A stretch of DNA of 64,000 nucleotides from Chloroflexota bacterium (GTDB taxonomy: Bacteria; Chloroflexota; Anaerolineae; Promineifilales; Promineifilaceae). Below are positions 23,854 through 33,258 of this stretch, piece after piece. Location: positions 1-64,000 of the forward strand of contig JABFFZ010000012.1 of the NCBI GenBank assembly GCA_013112725.1. The letters are read 5' to 3'. The stretch's first letter is position 1; each line of letters starts with the position of its first letter. A program made the translations under genes and the position numbers. A model generated the notes under the pieces. It did not search any database, had not been told where the DNA came from, and saw only the letters and a list, made by a program, of their open reading frames with translations.

Positions 23854-26208
23854 TCACCCCTTCACCCCGGCGTCCTCGCCGCCCTCATCCCACACCGGCA
23901 CGCCGGGCAAGGTGAACACAAACTGACTGCCGCCGACGACGGCGCCCCCACCCGGCGCATCTTCCACCCAGATACGGCCGTGCTGCGCTTCCACCACCAT
24001 CTTGCAAAACGTCAGCCCCAACCCCGCGCCGCGTACCGGCGCGCCGCCGGGATTGGTGCGTGTGTAGCGGTCAAACGCCTGCTCGCGGAAGGCGGGCGGG
24101 ATGCCGGGCCCGCTGTCTTGAATAATGCAGCGCAGGCCCGGCTCATGGCCCGGCTGTGCCGGTTCCGGCTGCATGGTGATGGTGATACGGCCGTTGGCCG
24201 GCGTAAACTTCAGCGCATTATCCAGCAAATTCAACAGTACCCGCCGCACCAGTTCCGCGTCCGCCCAGACGGGGGGCAGGTCGGGTGAAGATGTGATCGT
24301 CAGCATAATCCCTTTATGCACCAACAGCGGTTGCAGGCGCGCCGCCACCGCGTCTACCAGCGGCGGCAGCCGCATGGCGTCCGGGTCCACAATAGAACGT
24401 CCCGCTTCCAGCCGGTGCATATCCATCAGCGAATCCACCATATCCAGCAAATCCTGGCTGCTGCCGTAGGCGTTTTGCAGCAGCGGGCGCGTGCCGTCAT
24501 CAGCCACGCCAGACAATCGCTCTTGCGCCAGTTGCAGCGTGGTGGCCATCGTCGTCAGCGGATTGCGTAAATCATGCACAATCATGCGCGTCAGGTCTTC
24601 ACGCCGTTCGGCCAGCTCTTGCGCCTCGGTTACATCGCGGAACAGCAGCAGCCAGCCAATGAGCTGGCCGTCCCGGTCAAACACCGGCGCTTCCTGCCGT
24701 TCCAGTACCCGGCGGGGGGATGTGGGCGGTGTGAAATGGACACGGCCGTACTCCCCTCGTATTGTCCCGGCGGCCAGTTCTTGCAAGCGAGCCGCCAACT
24801 GGCTTTCCGCAAACCCAAGCCAGGGCGCGGTGGCCAAATCCAAGGGCGTATCGGTGGCCAGGGTGTTGTCCAGCAGCACGGCCGTCATTGGATTTGCCAG
24901 CATCACCCGCCCCTGCCGGTCCACCATCACCACCGCTTCCGTCAGGGCGTTGAGCAAGGCCTGAAGCTGCTGCACCCGCTGCGCCAGCGCCTCGTCGGTG
25001 AGCGTATACAGGCGCACCATTTCGCCGTGCAGCCGGGCATTGCGCACGGCCACGCTCACCTGGGCGGCCACGGCGTGTAACAATTCCAACTGCCAGCGGT
25101 TATACGGCCGTGCCTTCCCCCCCCGCTGCAACACCATTACCCCCAGCACGGCCCCGTCTAACAGTAGCGGCAGCCCCAGCCAGACAGTGGGCGGCGGGTT
25201 GGGCAGCGCCAGGTGATGGCGGGCGGCAAAATGAAAATTGGCGGGAACCAGGTGCAGGGCACGGCCGTGCGCCGCCACCCAACCGGTCAAATCATCCAGC
25301 GCCGCCGGTAATAGTTTGCCGGCAGACGGATCGCCACCCGACCACGCTCCCTGCTCCTGCAAAAAGAGCGCCAGCCTGTCGGCGCTGACCAGTTCCGTTA
25401 CCAACGCCCCGGTGCGGCGCAGCACTTCGGGTAATTCCAACGTCTCCCGCAGGGAATGTTCGCTGCGGTTTAGAATGGCAAATTGGGCCACCTGCTGCGC
25501 CAGCGAATAACGCCGCTGCCAGGAGAGCCAGAGCAGCACGGCAAACACCGCCGCGCCCAGGCAAAAAACCACAAACGGTGGCAGCCCGCCCAACGCATAG
25601 ACAATCCCCCCCAACAGAGCAAACGGCAGCGCCAGAAAACCGGCGGCCATTACCAACAGCCCATTATCGCGGAAAAAAGCGCCGGGCGATTGGCGCTGCG
25701 CCAGCCACCACAGCAGCAGCCCGCTGCCATAAACCAGGCCAAAACCGGCCATCAAATTCAGGAAAAGGGGAAAGGCATTGGCCGTATTCTGGCTGAGGGG
25801 GGCGCTGCCGCCACGCTGTGTATAGAGCCAGACGCCGCCCCCCAGCGCCAGGAGATGGATGACAAAGGCGATGAACCGCTGGTGAAGGGTGGGCGTTTCT
25901 GGCCCGACCGTTGGCGTCAGTTCCCACAGGGGCCGCCACAGCGGGCGGCTGAGTTCGGCGATCACAAATCCGGCGACAAAGAGGGGCACGGCCGTGCCCA
26001 CCCCCACCACCAGATACCCGCTCACCATCACCACCGGCAGCAGCCCCACGCTGCTCAGGGCCGGCGGCAGGCTGAATTGCAGGGCAATAACGGTTAGCAC
26101 CGCCAGCAAAATGACCAGCGGCGCGTCACGGCTTTGTGTAGCCGCCCATATCGCCGCCACCAGCAGCAAAAACAGCAGCCCCCATTCGATGAGTCGTCGC
26201 CAATTCAT
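23854..26208 (-). CDS. Membrane-bound sensor histidine kinase with GAF and PAS domains
   Basis: About 784 residues from ATG 26208 (792 if the upstream ATG 26232 is used, which sits in a repeat). The N-terminal third has seven or eight membrane helices. Then come a GAF domain (about 260-425), a PAS domain (about 440-545), HisKA with the phospho-acceptor His in MIVHDLRNPLT (about residue 545) and HATPase (NLLDNALKFTP, DSGPGIPP, GAGLGLTFCK). All ATP-binding boxes are intact. No response regulator gene is adjacent, so it is an orphan kinase whose partner is elsewhere. The signal may be membrane-derived. Confidence 0.94.
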   Translation of the reverse strand: MNWRRLIEWGLLFLLLVAAIWAATQSRDAPLVILLAVLTVIALQFSLPPALSSVGLLPVVMVSGYLVVGVGTAVPLFVAGFVIAELSRPLWRPLWELTPTVGPETPTLHQRFIAFVIHLLALGGGVWLYTQRGGSAPLSQNTANAFPLFLNLMAGFGLVYGSGLLLWWLAQRQSPGAFFRDNGLLVMAAGFLALPFALLGGIVYALGGLPPFVVFCLGAAVFAVLLWLSWQRRYSLAQQVAQFAILNRSEHSLRETLELPEVLRRTGALVTELVSADRLALFLQEQGAWSGGDPSAGKLLPAALDDLTGWVAAHGRALHLVPANFHFAARHHLALPNPPPTVWLGLPLLLDGAVLGVMVLQRGGKARPYNRWQLELLHAVAAQVSVAVRNARLHGEMVRLYTLTDEALAQRVQQLQALLNALTEAVVMVDRQGRVMLANPMTAVLLDNTLATDTPLDLATAPWLGFAESQLAARLQELAAGTIRGEYGRVHFTPPTSPRRVLERQEAPVFDRDGQLIGWLLLFRDVTEAQELAERREDLTRMIVHDLRNPLTTMATTLQLAQERLSGVADDGTRPLLQNAYGSSQDLLDMVDSLMDMHRLEAGRSIVDPDAMRLPPLVDAVAARLQPLLVHKGIMLTITSSPDLPPVWADAELVRRVLLNLLDNALKFTPANGRITITMQPEPAQPGHEPGLRCIIQDSGPGIPPAFREQAFDRYTRTNPGGAPVRGAGLGLTFCKMVVEAQHGRIWVEDAPGGGAVVGGSQFVFTLPGVPVWDEGGEDAGVKG

Positions 26209-26221
26209 GGGGGAGCAAGCG

Positions 26222-26334
26222 TCACTTGTCACTCGTCAATGACCCATGACGAGTGACGAGTGACAAGTGACGAGTGACAAGTGACGAGTGACAAGTGACG
26301 AGTGACAAGTGACGAGTGACAAGTGACGAGTGAC
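26222..26334. repeat. Tandem array of a 14-bp unit (GACGAGTGACAAGT)
   Basis: About five to six 14-base units run from 26247 to 26333, each made of two 7-base words (GACGAGT and GACAAGT). A reverse-complement start (gtcacttgtcactcgtc) lies at 26221-26237. It sits between two minus-strand genes. Units have no spacers, so this is not a CRISPR array. Confidence 0.9.
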
Positions 26335-26337
26335 CAT

Positions 26338-26799
26338 TCACCCCTTCCCCGAAATCCCATACGCCGCGCGGGTGGCGGGGTGTAGCAGCCAGGCCAGCCC
26401 CAGCAGCGGTTGGAAGAGGGGGAAGAAGCCGTAATCTATGCCAAAATAGCGCCAGACCGTGCCGCCAATGACCGCCGGGTAGAGGATGCTGAGCGTGCCC
26501 ACAAGGAAGGTCATGGTTGTTTCAAAGGTGAGCACGCCCACCGACAGTTTCCAGGCCCACCGTTGGCGCACAAAAAAACCGATGGTGGCGGTGAGATAAC
26601 AGGCGGCGGCAACGGCCGTGAGCGCCGGCCCCACATAATTCGTCACGTCTTCCTTCAAAAAAAGCTGGTACGCCGCCCGGAAAAAGGTGGAGATCGCCAA
26701 TACCGGGTAGGAGACGCCCAGGATAAACCCGGTGGCGCGCAGCCAGCGGGGTAATTCAGGGGTCGTTGTTTCCAGGGGAATTGATTGTGAATTGTCCAT
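26338..26799 (-). CDS. Four-helix membrane protein of unknown function
   Basis: 153 residues. Four hydrophobic segments are visible: [59 protein letters not shown] and [16 protein letters not shown] short polar N-terminus precedes them. I recognise no family motif. It precedes the histidine kinase gene on the same strand, separated by the tandem repeat, so a shared transcript is possible. It is divergent from the propeller gene starting at 26847. Confidence 0.78.
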   Translation of the reverse strand: MDNSQSIPLETTTPELPRWLRATGFILGVSYPVLAISTFFRAAYQLFLKEDVTNYVGPALTAVAAACYLTATIGFFVRQRWAWKLSVGVLTFETTMTFLVGTLSILYPAVIGGTVWRYFGIDYGFFPLFQPLLGLAWLLHPATRAAYGISGKG

Positions 26800-26846
26800 A
26801 AACTATCCGTCCTTTGCGCGCCCGATTTTAGCATGATTGGAGTAAA

Positions 26847-28376
26847 ATGACCGATATGTACGATCAAGACGACCATTTCGATGATGAACCCGAACCTTAT
26901 TATTTTGAACCGGAGCCGGAACCGGTGGTGTGGGCGGATACGGCGGTGCGCCGCCCCTCCGGCTGCTGGCTGGCTATTGCCATTGTGCTAATCCTGTCGC
27001 TGTTGGCGAGTTCCTTGTCGGGTCTGTATTGGTTGGTGAATCCTGGTTCGGAGAGCGGCCGTCCGCCTACGGCCGTGCCGCGGCCCACCCGCACCGCCGC
27101 CCCCATTGTCGGGCTAGAGGAATTGACGGTCACAGCCACCTCGCCGGCGTTCAGCGCTGCCCCTTCCCTGCCTACCCCCACCGTCAACCCGGCGCTCATC
27201 AACCGCATCGCTTTCATTGACAACGACGGGCAAATTGTGACCATCGCCCCTGATGGCAGCAGTTCCCGCCGCCTGACGGAGGGTAGCACCTTTTTCCAAT
27301 TCCCGGCCTGGTCGCCGGACGGCCGTCAGATTGCCGCCATTGGCAGCAATAATCTGGGCGGCGCGGTGTATGTGGTAGCCGATGAGGAGCGCCGGCAAGG
27401 GCCACTCGCGGAGCCGTTGTCGCTTTACCTCAGCCGCCGTGAGGCCCCCTTTTACCTCTATTGGTCGCCGGACGGGCAGACGGTCAGCTTCCTGGCCAGC
27501 GACGCGCAGGGCATGGCGCTCTATCTGGCGGCGGCCGATGGTGCGGCTGAAAGCCGCAAACGCACCACCGGCGGCCCACTCTATTGGCAGTGGACGGCCG
27601 ACAGCCAGCAGCTTCTCATTCACAGCGGTTTTGCCGGGCCGGGATCCCGCCTGGAACTGCTTGATGCCGCCGGGGATAGGGACGGCGATCAGATTGCTGC
27701 GCCGGGTTATTTTCAAGCGCCGGGCATTTCCGGCGACGGCCGTTTGCTGGCCTATGCCGAAGAGTTAGCCGCTCTTAGCAGTCGCGTGGTGGTCAACAAT
27801 CTTCAGGATGGGGATAGCCAAACGCAGCTCCACGAAGGGCGCAGCATCCTCGGCCTCAGCCCCGACGCCACCTGGCTGGCCTACATCAGCCCGGACACAC
27901 CCGGCGAAACGGAGTTCGTTGGCCCACTGCGGCTGATGCATACCGCCACCGGGGAAATTCGCCTGCTCAGCCGGAATGATGTGGCCGCTTTTTTCTGGTC
28001 GCCAGACGGCCGTTACCTGGCTGCCTTTTTGCCCAATCTGCCCGGCGGGGATATTAACGCGGCCCTGCCGGGTAAAATCAGCGCCAGGATGGCCGGGCAA
28101 AACCGGCTGCCCACGCTCAACCTGGTCATCTTTGACGCAGCCAGCGGCGAGGGGCGGCAACTGCTGACCTTTACCCCCACCCGCACCTTCCTCACCCAAC
28201 TACTCCCCTTTTTTGACCAATACGCCCTCAGCCACCGCCTCTGGTCGCCGGCGGGTGATGCGTTGGTGCTGCCCATGCTGGAAGACGGCCGTAGCGCCAT
28301 TTACGTGGTGCCCATTCACGGCGGTGGCAAACGCTTCCTGGCCGAGGGCAGCATGGCCTTTTGGAGCCAGCAGTAG
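26847..28376 (+). CDS. Membrane-anchored TolB/WD40-like beta-propeller protein
   Basis: 509 residues. A very acidic cytoplasmic N-terminus (about 1-35) leads to one membrane helix (about 39-64). A Pro/Thr-rich stalk follows (about 70-115), and then an extracellular propeller. Propeller blades carry the PD40 signature repeatedly: FPAWSPDGRQIAAIGS, YWSPDGQTVSFLA, WTADSQQLLIHS and FFWSPDGRYLAAFL. Such domains bind proteins or ligands rather than catalyse. Five ACGGCCGT copies fall in it, three as Asp-Gly-Arg in blades. Role unknown; it stands alone between a membrane protein and a binding lipoprotein. Confidence 0.88.
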   Translation: MTDMYDQDDHFDDEPEPYYFEPEPEPVVWADTAVRRPSGCWLAIAIVLILSLLASSLSGLYWLVNPGSESGRPPTAVPRPTRTAAPIVGLEELTVTATSPAFSAAPSLPTPTVNPALINRIAFIDNDGQIVTIAPDGSSSRRLTEGSTFFQFPAWSPDGRQIAAIGSNNLGGAVYVVADEERRQGPLAEPLSLYLSRREAPFYLYWSPDGQTVSFLASDAQGMALYLAAADGAAESRKRTTGGPLYWQWTADSQQLLIHSGFAGPGSRLELLDAAGDRDGDQIAAPGYFQAPGISGDGRLLAYAEELAALSSRVVVNNLQDGDSQTQLHEGRSILGLSPDATWLAYISPDTPGETEFVGPLRLMHTATGEIRLLSRNDVAAFFWSPDGRYLAAFLPNLPGGDINAALPGKISARMAGQNRLPTLNLVIFDAASGEGRQLLTFTPTRTFLTQLLPFFDQYALSHRLWSPAGDALVLPMLEDGRSAIYVVPIHGGGKRFLAEGSMAFWSQQ

Positions 28377-28426
28377 AAATAGAGCCTCGGATTAGACGAA
28401 TTTAGCGGATTGTCGCGGATTTTTTT

Positions 28427-28527
28427 CTCGTTCCCATGCTCTGCGTGGGAATGCCTGTTGGGGCGCTCCGCGTCCCTCTCGGCGCAGAGCGCCCTACCGG
28501 TCATTCCACGCAGAGCGTGGAACGAGG
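28427..28527. repeat. REP-like palindromic element of about 100 bp
   Basis: The ends CTCGTTCCCATGCTCTGCGT and ACGCAGAGCGTGGAACGAG are near-complementary. Inside, gcgctccgcg and gcgcagagcgccc form a second hairpin. Elements of this sequence type (garbled 'cgttcccacgctctgcgtggg') are scattered in many bacterial genomes. It lies between the propeller gene and the lipoprotein gene. Confidence 0.8.
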
Positions 28528-28624
28528 GGTTGTATCGTTACGAAAACCTGAACCCCATGTTGTTACGATTTTTTACGGTATAATTCGCCTATCCTGTGTG
28601 GTGATTCCAATTTGGGAGGGTCAA

Positions 28625-30136
28625 ATGGCAAGGCAGAGATTCCAATCTGGTTTATTCTGGCTGATGTTGATTGTTAGTGTGTGCGGTTTGGCTGCCTGCC
28701 GTCCGGTGGATACGGTAGTGCCTACCGTTACCACTGCTCTGGCGCAAATCACGGCCGTGCCCACGGCAACACCGGTTACGCCCACGCTCACGGCCGTGCC
28801 CCCCACCGCCACCCACACGACCACACCCACACAGACGGCCACCCAAACCGCTACCACGATGCCATCCCCTACCGCTACCGCCACCCACACCCCCAGCCCC
28901 ACGCCCACCGCCACGCCTGACCTGGCCGTGTACGGCCGTCTGGATGCGCTCGACCCTACCGGGGTGACGGCCGTGTTCTGGCACAATTACGATGGGTATG
29001 CCGGGCGCATCTTGGGTGACATTATTGCCGATTTTAACCAGAACAATTCCTATGGTATTACCATTCAGCCGTTGTACTGGCAGCGCTTCAATTATCTGGT
29101 AGATGCGGTGCAAACCGGGCTGGCGGAGGGGGAAGATTTACCGGCGCTGGTAGCCGCCTATCCTGACCATACCGTCAGCTATGTGGCCGGTGAGGGAGTG
29201 GTGGATGTACGGCCGTATCTCACCCACCCCACCTATGGCTTCACCCCGTCCGACCTGGCTGACTTTTTCCCTTATGCCCAGGTGCAATCCGCTGCGCCGC
29301 TCTACGGCCTGCCGCTGCACCGCACGCTGGAAATGCTCTACGTCAACAACGGCTGGCTGGCCTCGCTTGATCTGCCCTTTGTGGGCGCGCCGCAAACGCC
29401 GGCGCAGTTTGCCCAGGCGGCCTGCGCCGCCGCTGACCCGGCGCAGCGGCGCGTGGGGTACGAGGTGGAAGCCAGCAGCGGCAGCTTTCTGGCCTGGATT
29501 CACGCCTTTGGCGGCGATGTCTACGACGAAGCCAGTCAGACCTTCACCTTCAACACCCCGGCAGCGGTAGCGGCGATGATGCTGTTGCAACAACTAATTC
29601 AAGACGGCTGCGCCGCACCCGCCTCCGGTTTTACCTATCAGGACAACTTTGCCCGGCAGCAAACGCTCTTGGGGCCGGGCACAACGCGCGGTCTCTATTT
29701 TTATGACCGCGCCGTCCATAACTTCAACGCCCAGCCCTTTTCCTGGTCGGTGTCGCCGCTGCCCCATAGCGGGGAAATGCCCGCCGTGCAACTTTCTGGC
29801 CCCAACGTCAACGTGCTGCGTACCGACCCGGAAACCCAGTTCGCCGCCTGGCTGTTTCTGGCCTATTTCTATTCGCCAGAAGTGCAGGCGCGTTGGGCAC
29901 AGGTGAACAGCTACCTACCTGCCCGCGCCGCCGCTGCCAGCTATCTGGAAGATACCTTTGCGGCTGATCCTGCCTATGCTACTGCCTTTGGCTGGCTGCC
30001 TTATGCCGTTGACCCGCCGCCGCTCACCGGGCAATACGATGTGTGGCGGGCGCTGGTTGACGCTTACAGCCGTATCCTGCAAAATGAGGATGTCACGGCC
30101 GTTTTGCAAGCATTAGACGAGACGGTGAATGAATGA
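28625..30136 (+). CDS. Extracellular solute-binding lipoprotein with Pro/Thr stalk
   Basis: 503 residues from ATG 28625, which has GGGAGG nine bases upstream. An open frame extends upstream but runs through the palindromic element. A signal peptide ends in a lipobox (GLAAC, Cys about 25). A Thr/Pro-rich stalk (about 45-100) leads to a family 1 ABC-type binding fold (TAVFWHNYDGYAGRILGDIIADFN onward, and a C-terminal VNSYLPARA). It resembles sugar-binding proteins, but no transporter genes adjoin it. It overlaps dinB by 8 bases, an unusual partner. Confidence 0.88.
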   Translation: MARQRFQSGLFWLMLIVSVCGLAACRPVDTVVPTVTTALAQITAVPTATPVTPTLTAVPPTATHTTTPTQTATQTATTMPSPTATATHTPSPTPTATPDLAVYGRLDALDPTGVTAVFWHNYDGYAGRILGDIIADFNQNNSYGITIQPLYWQRFNYLVDAVQTGLAEGEDLPALVAAYPDHTVSYVAGEGVVDVRPYLTHPTYGFTPSDLADFFPYAQVQSAAPLYGLPLHRTLEMLYVNNGWLASLDLPFVGAPQTPAQFAQAACAAADPAQRRVGYEVEASSGSFLAWIHAFGGDVYDEASQTFTFNTPAAVAAMMLLQQLIQDGCAAPASGFTYQDNFARQQTLLGPGTTRGLYFYDRAVHNFNAQPFSWSVSPLPHSGEMPAVQLSGPNVNVLRTDPETQFAAWLFLAYFYSPEVQARWAQVNSYLPARAAAASYLEDTFAADPAYATAFGWLPYAVDPPPLTGQYDVWRALVDAYSRILQNEDVTAVLQALDETVNE

Positions 30137-31187
30137 TCCGCGCAGGGCCATTTTGCATCTGGATATGGATGCCTTTTACGTGAACGTGCATTTGCTGGAT
30201 CACCCGGCAGATGGGGGGGCGCCGTTGGTGGTGGGCGGGCAGCCAGACCAGCGTGGGGTGGTGTCATCGGCCAGTTATGAAGCGCGCAAATTGGGCATTC
30301 ATTCGGCCATGTCTACGGCCGTGGCCCGGCGTCTTTGTCCCACCCTCAAAATTGTGCCCGTCAACTGGGAGCGGGTGCGGGAATGTTCCCGGCAGATCAT
30401 GGACATCTTGCGCCAGTTTGGGCCGGTGGAGCAAATGAGCGTAGATGAGGCATACGTAGACCTGTCCGCCTGGGCGGAACCGGTGGTAAAAGCGGGGGAG
30501 GTGCGGACGGCCGTGAAATCCCAAACCCATCTGCCCTGCTCCGTCGGTTTAGCCACCAGCAAACTCGTCGCTAAAGTGGCTTCTGACCACGATAAACCGG
30601 AAGGCTTTACCATCGTGCCGCCGGGAACGGAGGCCGCCTTCTTAGCTCCGCTGCCCTGCCGTGCCCTGTGGGGCATCGGCCCCAAGACGGCCGAAAAGCT
30701 GGCGCGCCAGGGTATTCACACCTGTGGCGATCTGGCGGCGGCGGACACGGCCGTGCTGCGTTCCCTGTTGGGCAACCAGGCGATGGCGCTTAAAGAACGT
30801 GCCGCCGGTATTGACGGCCGTCCGGTGCAGGCCGAACATGGCCCGCCCAAGAGCATCAGCCAGGAATGGACGTTTAATAGTGATGTGGATGATGCGGATG
30901 TGTTGCGTGACCGGCTGCACCAGATGTGCCACGATGTGGCCGAGATGCTGCAAAAACATGGGCTGACGGCCTCTACCGTCAGCGTCAAATTCCGTTGGGC
31001 AGACTTCACCACCTACACCCGGCAGCGTTCCGTTGCCGTGCCCTTTGACGATGCGGCCACGTTGGTTGAACTGGCCCATGCCCTCTGGGATGAGCATTGG
31101 CCGCGTGACAAAAAGCTGCGGCTGCTGGGCGTCGCCGTCAGCAAACTGGCTGAAGCCCAGGTCAGGCAGTTGGGGTTTGATTTTTAG
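30129..31187 (+). CDS. dinB: DNA polymerase IV (Y-family translesion polymerase)
   Basis: 352 residues, the normal length. The Y-family palm shows HLDMDAFYVNV (metal-binding Asp) and the catalytic MSVDEAYVDL. A helix-hairpin-helix WGIGPKTAEKLARQGI and a little-finger domain complete it. It copies past damaged bases at the cost of errors. It starts within the last codons of the lipoprotein gene (ATGAATGA region), so the two are on one transcript. The C-terminus lacks a clear canonical clamp-binding motif, ending VRQLGFDF. No LexA box is evident. Confidence 0.96.
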   Translation: MNDPRRAILHLDMDAFYVNVHLLDHPADGGAPLVVGGQPDQRGVVSSASYEARKLGIHSAMSTAVARRLCPTLKIVPVNWERVRECSRQIMDILRQFGPVEQMSVDEAYVDLSAWAEPVVKAGEVRTAVKSQTHLPCSVGLATSKLVAKVASDHDKPEGFTIVPPGTEAAFLAPLPCRALWGIGPKTAEKLARQGIHTCGDLAAADTAVLRSLLGNQAMALKERAAGIDGRPVQAEHGPPKSISQEWTFNSDVDDADVLRDRLHQMCHDVAEMLQKHGLTASTVSVKFRWADFTTYTRQRSVAVPFDDAATLVELAHALWDEHWPRDKKLRLLGVAVSKLAEAQVRQLGFDF

Positions 31188-31194
31188 AAGTTGT

Positions 31195-31223
31195 CCGGGT
31201 CATTGGCTTAGCCAATGACCCGG
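31195..31223. terminator. Bidirectional terminator hairpin
   Basis: CCGGGTCATTGGC and its exact complement form a 13-bp stem around the loop TTA. It lies between the converging dinB (plus) and CARDB protein (minus) genes. Confidence 0.6.
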
Positions 31224-31231
31224 CGCCCTGA

Positions 31232-32119
31232 TTATTTGGTGGTTACAGGCAGGTAGTGCTGGTAGGGGGGTGTTGGCGTGGGCGTGCAGGGCGGCGGCTG
31301 CGTGGGAACAGGTAAAATGGCGCTGAAACTGTTGTTGCTTTCGTCGCTTTCTTCAAGCAGATTAGTGGCGTCGGCTACGGCCGTGACCGGCCCCAATGCC
31401 CCACCAAACACCAACGATAGCTGTTCACCCGCCGCTAGTTCTTCTACCGTTTGCTGCCAGGTATTATTCACCTCCACCACAAATGAGCCGGCAGGGGCAT
31501 TGCCAATGTTTGCCACCCAAACACGCGCACCCAGGTCTGGCGGATGCGTGCCACATTGTGGCGTACCGCCGTTGTAGGTGATGTCGCTGATGATCAGATC
31601 GGGCAAATTACCCGTAGGCGCTAATTGCACCGTCACCGGGTCAGAAAGGTCCCCAACCCACCACCAGTTCCAGTAATCACCGCAGTTTCGCTCGCCAAAA
31701 AGCGCAGAACGGAACCGGATGGTTCCGGCGGTTACGGCCGTAAAGGTAATGGTATGGGGCATGGCAATGGGTGGCCCCAGAATGACGCTTTCGGGAGCAA
31801 AGATGGGTGCATCTTCGCCCTGTTGTGTCAGCGCCAGCTCCATGAGCGGAAAAACGCAACCAGGCGCAATGGTCAGGTTGGTAGTAACCGAGACCTCTTC
31901 ACCGATAGCTACAACGGTGTCTGAGGTGGTGACTTCTGCTGTTGCCCAAAATGTCGGCAGCGTGGTCGGCGTGATGGTGGGTGTAAGGGAGGGTGTAGCG
32001 GTTAGAAGCGGCACGGCCGTAACCGGCATGACCCAAGACCACATCACAAAGGACCAGGCCAACAACCCGGCACATAAGATGAAAATGACCGCTAAAGTTT
32101 TTTTCATTGGGGCCTCCAT
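31232..32119 (-). CDS. Secreted CARDB-domain protein with C-terminal YLP tail
   Basis: 295 residues (ATG 32119, or MKKTL at 32107). It has a signal peptide (LAVIFILCAGLLAWSFVMWS), a Thr/Pro-rich segment, and a first beta domain with Cys residues. A CARDB adhesion-type domain follows (PDLIISDITYNGG, VANIGNAPAG, LLEESDESNNSF). The C-terminus is Pro/Thr-rich and ends HYLPVTTK, like the YLPLLFKP end of the 4,694-residue protein. It is probably surface-located. Function is unknown; CARDB domains usually support cell-surface display or binding. Confidence 0.87.
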   Translation of the reverse strand: MEAPMKKTLAVIFILCAGLLAWSFVMWSWVMPVTAVPLLTATPSLTPTITPTTLPTFWATAEVTTSDTVVAIGEEVSVTTNLTIAPGCVFPLMELALTQQGEDAPIFAPESVILGPPIAMPHTITFTAVTAGTIRFRSALFGERNCGDYWNWWWVGDLSDPVTVQLAPTGNLPDLIISDITYNGGTPQCGTHPPDLGARVWVANIGNAPAGSFVVEVNNTWQQTVEELAAGEQLSLVFGGALGPVTAVADATNLLEESDESNNSFSAILPVPTQPPPCTPTPTPPYQHYLPVTTK

Positions 32120-32265
32120 TTGACGAGAATGATGTCAGTTTACATCAGGGACGTTGATCCACTGTTGATAAACCGTTGAACTGGCGTTTTTAGATAAGGT
32201 TGCGACCATATTGGTGGCTGGCGGGCAATATGTGTTGTGGCTACAATTCGAGGTGGAGGCTATTG

Positions 32266-33249
32266 ATGATGACACAAATGCTTTACGGCCGTTTCCCCAC
32301 CCAATCTGCTGGCGCAAAACCTGTATCCCGTCTGGTGCAAGGCAGTGCCTTTGTCAATGCCAGCAACGAGGCAGAAGCGCTGGCGCTGTTTGATGCGGTG
32401 TATGACATGGGCTGTAACGCCTTTGACACGGCTCATGCTTACGGCGGCGGCCATAGTGAGCGTGTGTTGGGCAAATGGCTGGCCGCGCGTGGCTGCCGCA
32501 ACCAGGTGTTTATCCTCAGCAAATGTGGCCATCCTAACCAGGATCGGGATCGGGTGACGCCTTACGATATCGCCGCTGACCTGCATGATTCATTGGCGCG
32601 GCTGCAAACGGATTACATTGATCTCTACCTGCTGCATCGGGATGACACGGCCGTGCCCGTTCAGGTTATTGTTGACGCCTTTAATGAACATCTGCACAGC
32701 GGCAAAATCCGCGCCTATGGCGGCTCTAACTGGACGGCCGTGCGTGTGCAGGAAGCAAATGAATATGCGGCGGCAAACGGGTTGGTGGGCATGACGGCCG
32801 TCAGCCCCCAATTCAGCCTGGCCGTGCCCGCCAGACCACCCTGGCCCGGCTGCATCTCCGTCAGCGGCCCGGTGGGGCAGGCGGAACGAGAATGGTATGC
32901 CAGCCAGAACATCCCTCTCTTCACCTGGTCAAGCGTCGCTGCCGGGTTTTTCTCCGGCCGTTTCACCCCGGACAATCTGGACAGCTTTGACTACTGGCTG
33001 GACCGGGTGTGTGTGGATTCCTACTGCACTCCGGACAATTTTGCCCGCCTGGAGCGGGCCACGCAACTGGCTGCCGAACGCGGCCTGACGCCCATGCAGA
33101 TAGCGGTAGCCTATGTCTTAAACAAGTCGCCGCACATCTTCGCTATCATTGGCAGCCGCACGCCAGCGGAATTCGAGATGAATCTCACGGCCGCGACCCG
33201 CCACCTTTCTGGCGACGAAATTCGTTGGTTGGAAAGTGGAAAAAATTAG
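32266..33249 (+). CDS. Aldo/keto reductase
   Basis: 327 residues from ATG 32266, with GGAGG five bases upstream. The AKR TIM barrel has its catalytic tetrad: Asp in NAFDTAHAYG, Tyr of the same segment, Lys in FILSKCGHP, and His in YLLHRDD. The C-terminal NADPH-binding segment reads AIIGSRTPAEFEMNL. It reduces aldehydes or ketones of an unknown substrate. It precedes an isomerase and an oxidoreductase on the same strand after a hairpin repeat; the three may form a sugar or polyol catabolic group. Confidence 0.93.
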   Translation: MMTQMLYGRFPTQSAGAKPVSRLVQGSAFVNASNEAEALALFDAVYDMGCNAFDTAHAYGGGHSERVLGKWLAARGCRNQVFILSKCGHPNQDRDRVTPYDIAADLHDSLARLQTDYIDLYLLHRDDTAVPVQVIVDAFNEHLHSGKIRAYGGSNWTAVRVQEANEYAAANGLVGMTAVSPQFSLAVPARPPWPGCISVSGPVGQAEREWYASQNIPLFTWSSVAAGFFSGRFTPDNLDSFDYWLDRVCVDSYCTPDNFARLERATQLAAERGLTPMQIAVAYVLNKSPHIFAIIGSRTPAEFEMNLTAATRHLSGDEIRWLESGKN

Positions 33250-33258
33250 CACAAATCC

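Noticed and set aside
26222-26334. CRISPR array
   Set aside because: The units are 14 bases in direct contact, with no spacers, and no cas gene lies near.
28556-28584. Promoter for the binding lipoprotein with TATAAT at 28579-28584
   Set aside because: The -10 box is exact, but the only -35-like hexamers are either 13 bases away (TTGTTA) or weak (CATGTT at 17), so I do not claim it as a feature.
28436-28624. Upstream start of the binding lipoprotein at 28436
   Set aside because: The added codons are encoded by the palindromic element, and the signal peptide with ribosome site begins at 28625.
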